Origin: Clostridiales bacterium
Lineage (GTDB): Bacteria; Bacillota_A; Clostridia; Peptostreptococcales; Anaerovoracaceae
Assembly: GCA_012510935.1 (NCBI GenBank)
Contig: JAAZHB010000061.1
Span: 1-16,975 of the forward strand
DNA length: 16,975 bases
Direction: 5' to 3'
Shown here piece after piece: positions 7,681 to 14,966 of the stretch. The notes beneath the pieces are model-generated. The model was not told where the DNA came from and ran no database searches. It worked only from the letters and a program-made list of their open reading frames with translations. The position numbers and the translations under genes are program-made. Each line of letters starts with the position of its first letter. The stretch's first letter is position 1.

Positions 7681-8775
7681 TTAGTATAAATTGTAAGGAT
7701 TAACAGAACTTCCATATTGATATAGTCCAAAGTGAAGGTGAGCTCCAGTAGAATCTCCTGTGCTTCCGATATATCCAATAACCTGTCCCTTACTTACACT
7801 CTGACCGGATGAGACCGCAATGCTAGCCATGTGTCCATAGAAAGGAACGTACCCATTTCCTATAGCTATTCTTACATAATTGCCGTATCCACCATACCAT
7901 CCAGCATATGTTACTACACCATCTCCTACTGCATAGACAGGCGAACCATAGGTTCCTGATGTTAAAACGATATCTAATCCATCATGAAATCTCTGGTCAC
8001 CCCAGATTGGGTGCCATCTCCATCCGTATGGAGATGTAATTTTGTAATTTGATCTTGTTGGCCAAGCATATTGACCAGAAGGAGTAAAGCTGCCGCCGCC
8101 TCCGCTGCTGCTACTTCCTCCACCACCAGCAGCTTCTTCTGCTGCGGCTGCCTCTGCGGCTGCTGCTGCCGCTGCCTGATCAGACAAAGCTCTTAGATTC
8201 TCTTCTTGTGCCTGGTATTTTTCAGCTTCTGCCTTATATTCTGCTTTAATCTTCTCAATCTCTGCCTGCTTCTGTTCAAGAACTACCTTAGCATCTTCTT
8301 GCTGTTTCTTGAGTTCCTCAATCTCTTTATAATCGCTCTCAAGCTGCTTTAATAAAGCTTGATCACTCTTTAGGATCTGCTGAACCATTCCGAGATTCTG
8401 GATTAAATCTGTAATTCCTTCTGAACTTAGAATTACATCAATATATCCAACAGTGCCAGTCTTATACATTGCAGTAAGTCTATCGTTAAGCGAACCTTCT
8501 TGCACCTTAACTTCTTCCTGCTTCTTCTCCATCTTCTCTTTAGACTCTGCAATTTCAGAAGTCTTAGCATCAATCTCATCTTGTGCAGCGAGTGCTTTCA
8601 GTTCAGCATCATAGAATTTGCTATTTGCCGCATTCGCCTTGCTAGCAGCATCATCTGCTTCGGAATCATATTCAGATGCAGACTTTGCAAATGCACCAAT
8701 TCCGCAAGATGCAACCATCGAAAGCGATAATATCATCGCCATAATTACATTTCTAAGCCTATTACTTTTCATCAT
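7681..8775 (-). CDS. Secreted coiled-coil M23 peptidoglycan hydrolase (PcsB/CwlO/EnvC-like architecture)
   Basis: The 364-residue protein begins with a signal peptide (about 1-30, 'VIMAMILSLSMVASCGIGAFA'). A long coiled coil follows (about 35-200), then a poly-Ala/Glu and Gly/Ser linker (about 200-230), and a C-terminal LytM/M23 domain (about 245-360). Zinc ligands H264, D268 (HDGLD) and H348 (HLHF) and catalytic-type H315 and H346 are all present, so the enzyme should be active as a peptidoglycan endopeptidase. Hydrolases with this layout are held inactive by the coiled coil and are activated at the septum by FtsEX. Finding it directly after ftsX (11 bp gap) strongly supports that partnership here. 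The ATG at 8772 (second Met) is better spaced from GAGG than the first ATG at 8775. A 97-bp gap separates it from recJ. Confidence 0.93.
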   Translation of the reverse strand: MMKSNRLRNVIMAMILSLSMVASCGIGAFAKSASEYDSEADDAASKANAANSKFYDAELKALAAQDEIDAKTSEIAESKEKMEKKQEEVKVQEGSLNDRLTAMYKTGTVGYIDVILSSEGITDLIQNLGMVQQILKSDQALLKQLESDYKEIEELKKQQEDAKVVLEQKQAEIEKIKAEYKAEAEKYQAQEENLRALSDQAAAAAAAEAAAAEEAAGGGGSSSSGGGGSFTPSGQYAWPTRSNYKITSPYGWRWHPIWGDQRFHDGLDIVLTSGTYGSPVYAVGDGVVTYAGWYGGYGNYVRIAIGNGYVPFYGHMASIAVSSGQSVSKGQVIGYIGSTGDSTGAHLHFGLYQYGSSVNPYNLY

Positions 8776-8786
8776 TCACCTCTATG

Positions 8787-9680
8787 CTATTTTGCCAAGA
8801 ATCTTCTTATAGAAATAATACTACCAACAGTTCCGATCCCAACACCAAGAGCTACAAAAATAATCATCAAATTTGTAATAAGATATCCAACTGGAACAAA
8901 TGAAACCGATAACATTCTTGCCAGATCCATTCCCAGAATATCCATAATTTTTTTATATAAAACATATATAAGTCCCGTCGCAATTCCCGAGGACAATAAT
9001 CCAATAAAGATACCCCCAAGAATAAATGGAGCACGGACGAACCAGTCAGTCGCACCTAAGTACTTCATTATTCCAATTTCCTTCTCTCTATTAAATACAG
9101 TTAGCTTAATTGTATTTGCAACAATTAAAATAGAAATTACTACTAGGAACGCCATTACAACGATTGAACCAATTTCGATAAAACGAGTAATTCTCGCAAG
9201 CTTATTAATTGTATCCTGATAATATACGATATCATTAACACCATCGGTCTTCTTCAAAGTAGTCGCAACTCTCTCAGCTGCGTCACTATCAGACACATAT
9301 ACCATATATGAATTTGGCAGGGGGTTGCTTTGCATATTATCCAGGAGATATGCATTGTCTCCCCATCGCTCTTGTAGTGTAACAAAAGCTTCATCCTTGG
9401 ATACATACTTTGCACTCTCTACACCATTAATTTCTTCAATTGTCTTTTTCAATGCGTCATTGACTTCAGTAGTATTCTCATCATCCACATAAGCCTGAAC
9501 AACATTGTAATTCTGCTTTACTGTTGCGGCAAAAAGGTCTACATTTACAAACGCAACAAAGAAAAGTCCGAGAATGAGCATCATCGCAGTAATAGCAACG
9601 GTAGAAGTAATATACATACCAAAGTTTCTCTTCATCTGCGAAAATGTTTGTTTGAGATAATATCCGAATCTAGAAAACAT
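8787..9680 (-). CDS. ftsX: Cell division ABC transporter permease FtsX
   Basis: The 297-residue membrane protein has a cytoplasmic N-terminus ('FSRFGYYLKQTFSQMKRN'), TM1 at about 23-46, an extracellular domain at about 47-165, then TM2 (170-190), TM3 (218-241) and TM4 (264-288). The outer domain contains 'INGVESAKYVSKDEAF' and 'NPLPNSYMVYV', both characteristic of FtsX; 'VFNREKEIGIMKYLGAT' between TM2 and TM3 is the conserved cytoplasmic loop. FtsX forms a complex with FtsE that converts ATP hydrolysis into a conformational change of a peptidoglycan hydrolase on the outside. The gene overlaps ftsE by 11 bp, and its GAGGAGG ribosome binding site, 9 nt before the ATG, is made of codons from the acidic tail of FtsE. 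This arrangement should give balanced translation of the two subunits. Confidence 0.96.
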   Translation of the reverse strand: MFSRFGYYLKQTFSQMKRNFGMYITSTVAITAMMLILGLFFVAFVNVDLFAATVKQNYNVVQAYVDDENTTEVNDALKKTIEEINGVESAKYVSKDEAFVTLQERWGDNAYLLDNMQSNPLPNSYMVYVSDSDAAERVATTLKKTDGVNDIVYYQDTINKLARITRFIEIGSIVVMAFLVVISILIVANTIKLTVFNREKEIGIMKYLGATDWFVRAPFILGGIFIGLLSSGIATGLIYVLYKKIMDILGMDLARMLSVSFVPVGYLITNLMIIFVALGVGIGTVGSIISIRRFLAK

Positions 9681-10419
9681 ATGGATCTACCTCCTCTGAT
9701 GATGATGAATCATAGTCTAAATAATATGAATCTTGATTCTCAGCCTCAAATCCATACTTACCTTCCTCGTCTCTTACAATCTTTCCATTCTCGATTGCAA
9801 CAACTCTCTTATTCATCTTATCAACAACATTCTTAGCATGTGTAACCATTAGAATTGTTGTTCCTCTAATATTAATTTTTTCAAGAAGTTCCATGATTTC
9901 CATGGCAGTAACAGGGTCTAAGTTTCCTGTAGGCTCATCCGCAATTATTACTCTTGGTCTATTTGCAAGTGCTCTTGCAATACCAACTCTCTGTTGTTCA
10001 CCTGCTGATAGCTCATTAGGATATCTATCCATCATATCTGCAATTCCAACAAGGTCAAGAACATATGGAACTCTCTCTCTTATTTCCTTCTTCCTTCTGT
10101 TAACGACTTCCATAGCAAAGGCAACATTCTCATATACGGTCTTCTTCTCAAGTAGTCTAAAGTCCTGGAATACCATTCCTATCTTCTGCCTCAGTTCAGG
10201 AATCTGTCGTCTTGACATCTTCGTAACATCTTGGCCATCAACAATAATGCTACCATTGTCACTTTCTAGTTCCTTCAAAATCAATCTAATAAAAGTAGTC
10301 TTACCCGCTCCACTTGGTCCTACAAGAAAAACAAAATCTCCCTTGTGGATGTGTGTGGAAGCATGCGAAAGACCTACATTATCTCCATAATTTTTACTTA
10401 CATCATTAAAAATAATCAT
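9670..10419 (-). CDS. ftsE: Cell division ATP-binding protein FtsE
   Basis: The 249-residue ABC ATPase shows Walker A 'GPSGAGKT' (34-41), Q85, signature 'LSAGE' (137-141), Walker B 'VIIADE' (157-162) and switch H194. It also has the FtsE-typical 'FQDFRLLEKKTVYENVAFAM'. With FtsX it powers the septal hydrolase complex. The frame is open to 10503, but the ATG at 10419 is chosen: it has a perfect AGGAGG 4 nt upstream, and the protein then starts MIIFNDVSKNYG as FtsE proteins do. The extra residues would cross the promoter. A tail of about 30 residues beyond the usual end of about 220 is acidic and serine-rich ('DSSSSEEVDPYVF') and also encodes the ftsX ribosome binding site. Adjacent promoter and dyad are described separately. 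Confidence 0.96.
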   Translation of the reverse strand: MIIFNDVSKNYGDNVGLSHASTHIHKGDFVFLVGPSGAGKTTFIRLILKELESDNGSIIVDGQDVTKMSRRQIPELRQKIGMVFQDFRLLEKKTVYENVAFAMEVVNRRKKEIRERVPYVLDLVGIADMMDRYPNELSAGEQQRVGIARALANRPRVIIADEPTGNLDPVTAMEIMELLEKINIRGTTILMVTHAKNVVDKMNKRVVAIENGKIVRDEEGKYGFEAENQDSYYLDYDSSSSEEVDPYVF

Positions 10420-10428
10420 AAAACCTCC

Positions 10429-10444
10429 TGTATGTAAACATACA
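10429..10444 (-). promoter_or_regulatory. 16-bp palindrome, candidate operator of the ftsEX series
   Basis: TGTATGTAAACATACA is a perfect dyad with 7-bp arms and a 2-base centre. It falls between the -10 element and AGGAGG, at the expected transcription start, and shares one base with the ribosome binding site. A bound repressor would block transcription, and the RNA hairpin could shield the site. The TGTA/TACA ends recall operators of several small dimeric regulators; no regulator gene is present in the window. Confidence 0.45.
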
Positions 10445-10449
10445 AATAT

Positions 10450-10478
10450 ATTATATCGTAATAAAGAACAATGTTCAA
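10450..10478 (-). promoter_or_regulatory. Sigma-A-type promoter of ftsE series
   Basis: The -35 box is TTGAAC (10473-10478) and the -10 box is a perfect TATAAT (10450-10455), separated by exactly 17 nt. The predicted start falls around 10443, giving a leader of about 24 nt before the ftsE ATG. It lies just past the hairpin that closes the ABC transporter genes, which fits the start of a new transcription unit. Confidence 0.7.
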
Positions 10479-10483
10479 GCAAA

Positions 10484-10528
10484 CGAAAGGACATAAACAC
10501 CATGAATTAGGTAGTTTATGTCCCTTTT
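10484..10528 (-). terminator. Probable terminator after amino acid ABC operon
   Basis: GGACATAAAC (10489-10498) and GTTTATGTCC (10514-10523) form a perfect 10-bp stem with a 15-nt loop. On the minus-strand RNA a G-U pair and A-U pairs extend it, and UUU continues at the 3' side, though the U run is interrupted (TTTCGTTTG). The plus strand has a better T run, but no plus-strand gene ends here. Confidence 0.5.
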
Positions 10529-10626
10529 TTCTATAAAAAAATATAATAATAAATTAAGACTTTTAACGAATAAACGATCTAAAAATTTCTGTCATATTTT
10601 CGCAAAATTGATTTGCATTATCTGGA

Positions 10627-11352
10627 CTAAATTAGAACCTTTGACAGGAAATCCTTTGTTCTCTCTTCCTGAGGATTGTTGATTACATCTTCTGGACTGC
10701 CTTCCTCTACAATGTAACCGCCATCCATGAAAATTACTTTGTCCGCAACTTCTTTGGCAAATCCCATCTCATGAGTCACAACAATCATTGCAATACCTTC
10801 TTTCGCAAGTTTTTGCATTACTTCAAGCACCTCTCCAACCATCTCTGGGTCAAGTGCTGATGTAGGCTCGTCAAAAAGCATAACCTCAGGGTCCATAGCT
10901 AGAGCTCTAGCTATCGCCACTCTCTGTTGCTGTCCGCCAGAAAGAGAGCTTGGATAAGAGTGAACCTTATCTTCAAGACCAACTCTTTTGAGTAGCTTTA
11001 ATGCCTTCTCTGTTGCTTCTTCTTTACTCACGCCTCTAACATTCATCGGTGCACAAGTAAGATTCTCAAGAACTGACATGTGTGGAAATAAGTTGAATTG
11101 CTGAAAAACCATCCCCATCTTAGTTCTAACTTTATCCAGATTTTCTTCAGTTACCAATTCTTCATCGATAAAAATTTCGCCTGATGTCGGTTCCTCAAGG
11201 TGGTTAATGCATCTAAGCATAGTTGATTTGCCCGAGCCAGATGGCCCAATAATACAAAGAACTTCTTTCTGTTCTACCGTCTGATTAATGCCCTTTAATA
11301 CTTCAAGGCTACCAAAACTCTTGCGTAGATTCTTAATTTCTATCATTGACAT
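10627..11352 (-). CDS. Polar amino acid ABC transporter ATP-binding protein (GlnQ type)
   Basis: The 241-residue ABC ATPase has Walker A 'GPSGSGKS' (36-43), Q84 in '[13 protein letters not shown]', signature 'LSGGQ' (137-141), Walker B 'VMLFDE' (157-162), and H194 in 'VVTHEMGFA'. 'QQFNLFPH', 'DPTSALDPE'-like Walker B context and '[15 protein letters not shown]' are typical of the polar amino acid importers (GlnQ, HisP, ArtM). It energises uptake with the permease and binding protein encoded just upstream. The frame is open to 11397, overlapping the permease; the ATG at 11352 is preferred because AGGGGG lies 9 nt upstream and the remaining length equals that of family members. It starts 4 bp after the permease stop. 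Amino acid specificity is not readable from the ATPase. Confidence 0.94.
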   Translation of the reverse strand: MSMIEIKNLRKSFGSLEVLKGINQTVEQKEVLCIIGPSGSGKSTMLRCINHLEEPTSGEIFIDEELVTEENLDKVRTKMGMVFQQFNLFPHMSVLENLTCAPMNVRGVSKEEATEKALKLLKRVGLEDKVHSYPSSLSGGQQQRVAIARALAMDPEVMLFDEPTSALDPEMVGEVLEVMQKLAKEGIAMIVVTHEMGFAKEVADKVIFMDGGYIVEEGSPEDVINNPQEERTKDFLSKVLI

Positions 11353-11356
11353 AAAA

Positions 11357-12025
11357 CTATGCCCCCTTCCTGTTCGACTTTTTCTCCCAGTGTCCAATAG
11401 CCTTTGACAATGGGATTGTAAGTAGCATATATGCTAGTGCAACGCCAATATATGCAGGGAAGGTCTCAAAACTCTGAGCATTCCACAATGCACCACGACG
11501 AGTAATTTCTATAACTCCAACAAAACTCAATACAGAAGTTTCCTTTATTAGTGTAACAAATTCATTACAGAATGCCGGTAGAATAATTTTAATAGCCTGC
11601 GGCAGAATTATCAGCCTCATAGCCATCCTCTTAGACATACCAAGTGAGCGAGCTGCCTCCATCTGTCCCTTATCAACTGCTTGTAATCCGGAACGAATAA
11701 CTTCTGCCATGTAAGCAGCAGAGTTAAGACCACAAACTATCATTGCAGGAATAGTAAGTGACGGCCAAGTAAAATGCATCCCCACAGCTTTAATAATCTG
11801 CGGCAATCCATAGGACATAACCAATGCCTGAACGATCATTGGAGTTCCTCTAACTACTTCAACATAAAATGTAGCAATTCCTCGCAAAAACTTATTGTCT
11901 GTCTGTCTGGCAAGTGCAAGAAGGAATCCAACGCACGCACCAAGTATTACAGCAAAAAGGCTGACCCCGATTGTCATTGGAATACCTTTGCATGCTATCA
12001 AAAACCCCTGTAAATATAAGCCCAT
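11357..12025 (-). CDS. Polar amino acid ABC transporter permease
   Basis: The 222-residue integral membrane protein has about five membrane segments and the inner-membrane EAA loop '[22 protein letters not shown]', which docks the ATPase. '[20 protein letters not shown]' is the HEQ/GlnP-type permease signature. It probably forms a homodimer, since only one permease gene is present. The frame is open to a TTG at 12043, but the ATG at 12025 has AAGGGG about 5 nt upstream and is taken as the start. It is separated from the binding-protein gene by about 92 bp that contain a hairpin, and its stop lies 4 bp before the ATPase start. The transported substrate is likely a polar amino acid such as glutamine, by family only. 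Confidence 0.94.
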   Translation of the reverse strand: MGLYLQGFLIACKGIPMTIGVSLFAVILGACVGFLLALARQTDNKFLRGIATFYVEVVRGTPMIVQALVMSYGLPQIIKAVGMHFTWPSLTIPAMIVCGLNSAAYMAEVIRSGLQAVDKGQMEAARSLGMSKRMAMRLIILPQAIKIILPAFCNEFVTLIKETSVLSFVGVIEITRRGALWNAQSFETFPAYIGVALAYMLLTIPLSKAIGHWEKKSNRKGA

Positions 12026-12050
12026 ATTTTCCCCTTTGTACAACGCAAGG

Positions 12051-12075
12051 CGGAACCGAATAAGTTCCGATTCCG
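12051..12075 (-). other. Intercistronic hairpin between binding-protein and permease genes
   Basis: On the minus-strand RNA, CGGAATCGGA (12075-12066) pairs with TTCGGTTCCG (12060-12051) over 10 bp with a 5-nt loop. Two pairs are G-U, so only the transcribed strand pairs without mismatch. No U run follows. Hairpins at this place often protect the upstream mRNA from exonucleases or partly terminate, raising binding protein over membrane subunits. Confidence 0.6.
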
Positions 12076-12117
12076 TCTGCTAATTAATAATTAATTATTT
12101 TATCTCTATTTTAGGAA

Positions 12118-12888
12118 TTAGTTGAACCATTTGTCAACAAGTTCATCATATTTTCCACTATCAATTACATTCTGAAGTCCAGCATTAATCTTCTTAAGAA
12201 GTTCATCGTTGTCCTTGTTTACTGCAAATCCATAAGCTTCTGCATTCATTGTCTCACCAACAATCTTAATTTCATCTGGGTGTTGCTTAATGTATGAAGT
12301 AGCTACTGGAAGATCCATGATAATAGCACTAACATCTCCGTTTGTAAGTTGAAGAATAGCATCACTGTTCTTGTTTAGTACAACAGCTTCTGCAATCTGA
12401 CCTGCATCTGCTAGTTCATTAACCTTATCAGCTGAAGTTGTACCAATCTGACCTGCAACCTTCATATCTGATGTAAGATCATCAACACTATTAACCGTTG
12501 TGTTATCTGCTTTAACTACTACTACAAGACCACTGTCATAGTACGTGTTTGAAAAGTTTACCTTTTTCTGACGCTCTGGATCCTCTGCGTTCATTCCAGC
12601 TGCGATGATATCTGCCTGCTCTGACTCAATTGCAGGAATAAGTGCATCAAACTCGAGTGCCTTGTATTCTACCTTGAATCCCTGGTCCTCAGCGATAGCA
12701 TTCAGTAGGTCCATATCAAAACCAACTAGGTTTCCATCATCATCTGTTGTATCAAATGGTGGGAAAGTAGGTTCTGTAACAGCCAGTAGTGTGTCATCAT
12801 CTCCGTTTCCGCATGATGTTAAAGTCATAACCCCAAGTGAAAGTACAGCAATTAGTGCAAGTGCAACAATTTTCTTAGTTTTCATCAT
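12118..12888 (-). CDS. Amino acid ABC transporter substrate-binding lipoprotein
   Basis: The 256-residue protein has a lipoprotein signal peptide ending in the lipobox L-T-S-C (cysteine 26). A family 3 solute-binding domain then runs to the end ('LLAVTEPTFPPFD', 'VGFDMDLLNAIAED', 'DIIAAGMNAEDPERQKKVNFS', 'IIMDLPVATSYI'). The acidic and arginine positions that grip the amino acid alpha-amino and alpha-carboxyl groups are recognisable (R in 'PERQKKV', D in 'IMDLP'). It would be lipid-anchored outside the membrane and deliver a polar amino acid to the permease. The ATG at 12888 has GGAG 6 nt upstream. The gene opens a three-gene unit with its own promoter. The exact ligand is not determined; glutamine, histidine, arginine or cystine-like substrates all occur in this family. 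Confidence 0.94.
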   Translation of the reverse strand: MMKTKKIVALALIAVLSLGVMTLTSCGNGDDDTLLAVTEPTFPPFDTTDDDGNLVGFDMDLLNAIAEDQGFKVEYKALEFDALIPAIESEQADIIAAGMNAEDPERQKKVNFSNTYYDSGLVVVVKADNTTVNSVDDLTSDMKVAGQIGTTSADKVNELADAGQIAEAVVLNKNSDAILQLTNGDVSAIIMDLPVATSYIKQHPDEIKIVGETMNAEAYGFAVNKDNDELLKKINAGLQNVIDSGKYDELVDKWFN

Positions 12889-13011
12889 TCTAGTCTCCTT
12901 TGTAATTATTCATTTCTTAGTTTAAAAATGTCAATAAAGATAAATACGAAAATGCGTTGATTTGTAAATCTTTATAAGTAAATTTGTATATTTATTCCTT
13001 TGACAGTTGTT
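12889..13011 (-). other. AT-rich 5' leader of the ABC transporter unit
   Basis: If transcription begins near 13005, the binding-protein mRNA has a leader of roughly 115 nt. It is very AT-rich, and I see no T-box, lysine or glycine riboswitch landmarks and no strong hairpin. A second TTGACA (about 12928-12933 on the minus strand) exists, but any -10 after it would place the start within the ribosome binding site. Confidence 0.3.
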
Positions 13012-13040
13012 ATATTAGCACCTCTTTTGTGTGAATGCAA
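13012..13040 (-). promoter_or_regulatory. Probable promoter of amino acid ABC operon (extended -10)
   Basis: TTGCAT (13035-13040) and TAATAT (13012-13017) are 17 nt apart, and TG sits one base before the -10 hexamer (TGCTAATAT), the extended -10 form. It lies between the transketolase terminator and the binding-protein gene, where a promoter is expected. Confidence 0.55.
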
Positions 13041-13085
13041 CACTTTTTTGAAAAAAAATTCATAATAATGTATAAATATTTATTC

Positions 13086-13124
13086 TAAAAGAGCTCGGGA
13101 GTCTAAAACTCGCCAAGCCCTTTG
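13086..13124 (-). terminator. Factor-independent terminator after transketolase genes
   Basis: On the minus-strand RNA, AAAGGGCTTGGCGAGT pairs with ACTCCCGAGCTCTTT (15 bp, two G-U pairs, one bulged C) around a 5-nt loop, and the 3' side runs into CTCTTTTAG. The G-U pairs become mismatches on the other strand, which supports minus-strand RNA as the functional form. It sits about 50 bp after the stop of the C-terminal subunit. Confidence 0.7.
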
Positions 13125-13174
13125 AATAATTTGCATATTTTCGTGCATTAAGAATAGATTAACGCACCTTACTT

Positions 13175-14110
13175 CTACTTATTTAATACTTTATTTACTG
13201 CCGCAATTATATCTTCTGAAGTCATTCCATACTTTTTAAGAAGATGTGCCGGCTTCCCTGATTCACCGAAGCAGTCTTTTTGTCCAACCATCTCGACCTT
13301 TACAGGGCAATTCTGAACTACTACTTCTGCAACAGCACTTCCAAGTCCGCCAATAACTGAATGTTCCTCTGCAGTTACGATTGCTCCGGTTTCCTTTGCG
13401 CAATCGATAATAACATCCTTATCCAAAGGCTTAATTGTGTGCATATCTACTACTCTGGCATCAATGCCCTCTTCTGCAAGAACTTCTGCTGCAGCTAGAG
13501 CCTCTGCAACCATAATTCCTGTAGCAATAATACTTGCAGCATTTCCTTCACGAAGAAGGTTTGCCTTGCCCAGAACTATATTAGATGTTTCGTCATAAAT
13601 AACTGGAACCCCCGCTCTTCCGAGTCTAACATAAGCAGGTCCCTCAGCTCCTACAACTTCAGAAAGAAGTGTCTTAGTTGAAACTGCATCAGCTGGATTT
13701 ACAACTACCATGCCTGGGATTTCTCTCATTAGAGCTAAGTCTTCAAAAGTCTGGTGGCTAGCTCCATCTTCGCCAACTGTTATTCCCCCATGTGTAGCAC
13801 AAACCTTAACATTTGCATGAGTATATCCGATTGAGTTACGAATGATCTCATAAGCTCTTCCTGCTGCAAACATCGCAAAAGTGCTAGCACATACAACTTT
13901 GCCAGAATAAGCAAGTCCAGCTGCCTCTGCATACATATCCTGCTCTGAAATACCGCACTCCACAAATCTTTCAGGGAATGCTTTCTCAAAAATATCTGTC
14001 TTATTTGATCCGGAAAGGTCTGCACTCATTACAACAAGTTCCGGTCTCTTTGCGCCTTCCTCTGCCAGGAATTCGCCATATGCCTGTCTAGTAGCAATCT
14101 TATCAGCCAT
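13175..14110 (-). CDS. Transketolase, C-terminal subunit
   Basis: The 311-residue protein covers the pyrimidine-binding and C-terminal domains of transketolase. 'ERFVECGISEQDM' (48-59) carries the glutamate (E56) that activates thiamine diphosphate. 'STFAMFAAGRAYEIIRNSI' and 'THGGITVGEDGASHQTFEDLALMR' are the transketolase/DXS pyrimidine-domain motifs, and the C-terminal domain follows from about 185 ('VVDMHTIKPLD', 'EEHSVIGGLGSAVAE'). It must pair with the N-terminal subunit encoded immediately upstream to move two-carbon units in the non-oxidative pentose phosphate pathway. Its ATG overlaps the stop of that gene by one base (TAATG), with GGAGGTGA 7 nt upstream, a classic coupling arrangement for equal subunit synthesis. 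Split transketolases of this form are common in clostridia and archaea. Confidence 0.95.
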   Translation of the reverse strand: MADKIATRQAYGEFLAEEGAKRPELVVMSADLSGSNKTDIFEKAFPERFVECGISEQDMYAEAAGLAYSGKVVCASTFAMFAAGRAYEIIRNSIGYTHANVKVCATHGGITVGEDGASHQTFEDLALMREIPGMVVVNPADAVSTKTLLSEVVGAEGPAYVRLGRAGVPVIYDETSNIVLGKANLLREGNAASIIATGIMVAEALAAAEVLAEEGIDARVVDMHTIKPLDKDVIIDCAKETGAIVTAEEHSVIGGLGSAVAEVVVQNCPVKVEMVGQKDCFGESGKPAHLLKKYGMTSEDIIAAVNKVLNK

Positions 14111-14943
14111 TATTTGTCACCTCCGAGTTCCTTTAGAGCGGCAGCGAGTTGCTCGTCATTCGGAGCTTTACCATGCCAGCCAGCTTGATTTTCCATAAAT
14201 GATACGCCCTTGCCCTTAACAGTCCTAGCAATAACAGCAGTTGGCTTCCCACTTCCTGCATTTGCTTTTGCCTTGTCAATTGCCTCAAGCAGGCTTTCAA
14301 AATTATGTCCATCACATAAAACAATATTGAACCCGAATGCCTCAAACTTCTCTTCTATAGGAGCCACTCTCTTAACTGTATCAACAACCCCGTCAATTTG
14401 AAGATTATTCCAGTCAACAATTGCAATGAAATTATCCAGTTTGTGACTTGCTGCTGAAAGAGCCGCCTCCCAGATAATTCCTTCTTGAAGTTCTCCATCT
14501 CCTGTAATAGTGTAAACAAAAGCATCTGAACTATCCATTTTCCCTGCAATAGCCATTCCGACTGCCGCAGAGAATCCTTGTCCAAGAGATCCTGTTGACA
14601 TTTCTATTCCCGGAATTTTTTTCATATTTGGGTGTCCTTGGAATGGACTATCAATCTGACGAAGATTAATCATTTCGTCAACATCAAAATATCCTCTCTC
14701 GCCAAGAACTGCATAAAGTGCAGGAACTGCATGTCCTTTTGAAAGGACTAACCTATCCCTGCCACACATCTTTGGATTCTTTGGATCAATGTTCATCTCG
14801 TCAAAATAAAGTGCAACAAGAATGTCTGTAACTGAAAAAGATCCGCCTGGGTGACCCGATGATGCCTTGTGAATTGCCTTAATCGCGTCAACTCTACATC
14901 TGCGAGCTACCTCTTGCAGCTCATTGTAATTTCTTTCCTTCAC
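14110..14943 (-). CDS. Transketolase, N-terminal subunit
   Basis: The protein covers the diphosphate-binding domain of transketolase. It has 'ASSGHPGGSFS', 'LVLSKGHAVPALYAVL', 'FQGHPN', 'STGSLGQGFSAAVGMA', and the thiamine diphosphate motif 'GDGELQEG...VDWNN' (GDG to NN, about 30 residues). With the C-terminal subunit it forms the complete enzyme. The start is a judgement. The frame extends to a TTG at 14976 and has an ATG at 14955 without a ribosome binding site. A GTG at 14943 has GGAGG exactly 5 nt upstream and fits the predicted promoter, which would leave the ATG with almost no leader. The GTG is therefore preferred (277 residues). The gene is followed by a one-base overlap with the C-terminal subunit gene. 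Confidence 0.93.
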   Translation of the reverse strand: MKERNYNELQEVARRCRVDAIKAIHKASSGHPGGSFSVTDILVALYFDEMNIDPKNPKMCGRDRLVLSKGHAVPALYAVLGERGYFDVDEMINLRQIDSPFQGHPNMKKIPGIEMSTGSLGQGFSAAVGMAIAGKMDSSDAFVYTITGDGELQEGIIWEAALSAASHKLDNFIAIVDWNNLQIDGVVDTVKRVAPIEEKFEAFGFNIVLCDGHNFESLLEAIDKAKANAGSGKPTAVIARTVKGKGVSFMENQAGWHGKAPNDEQLAAALKELGGDK

Positions 14944-14966
14944 GACTTCCTCCATATAATAGATTT

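Noticed and set aside
8060..8180. Repeated GCAGC-like trinucleotides as a tandem repeat element or CRISPR
   Set aside because: The repeats are codons of the Ala/Gly/Ser linker in the hydrolase, imperfect and in frame; there are no spacers.
9893..10390. Plus-strand open frame of 165 codons
   Set aside because: It is the complement of ftsE, with serine-rich low-complexity translation typical of antisense shadows.
10420..10503. N-terminal extension of FtsE to an upstream start
   Set aside because: It would run across the promoter and palindrome, has no family conservation, and the internal ATG has a perfect AGGAGG.
12889..13011. Possible T-box or amino acid riboswitch in front of the ABC transporter genes
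   Set aside because: The stretch is AT-rich with no conserved riboswitch elements, no terminator/antiterminator pair, and too short for a T-box.
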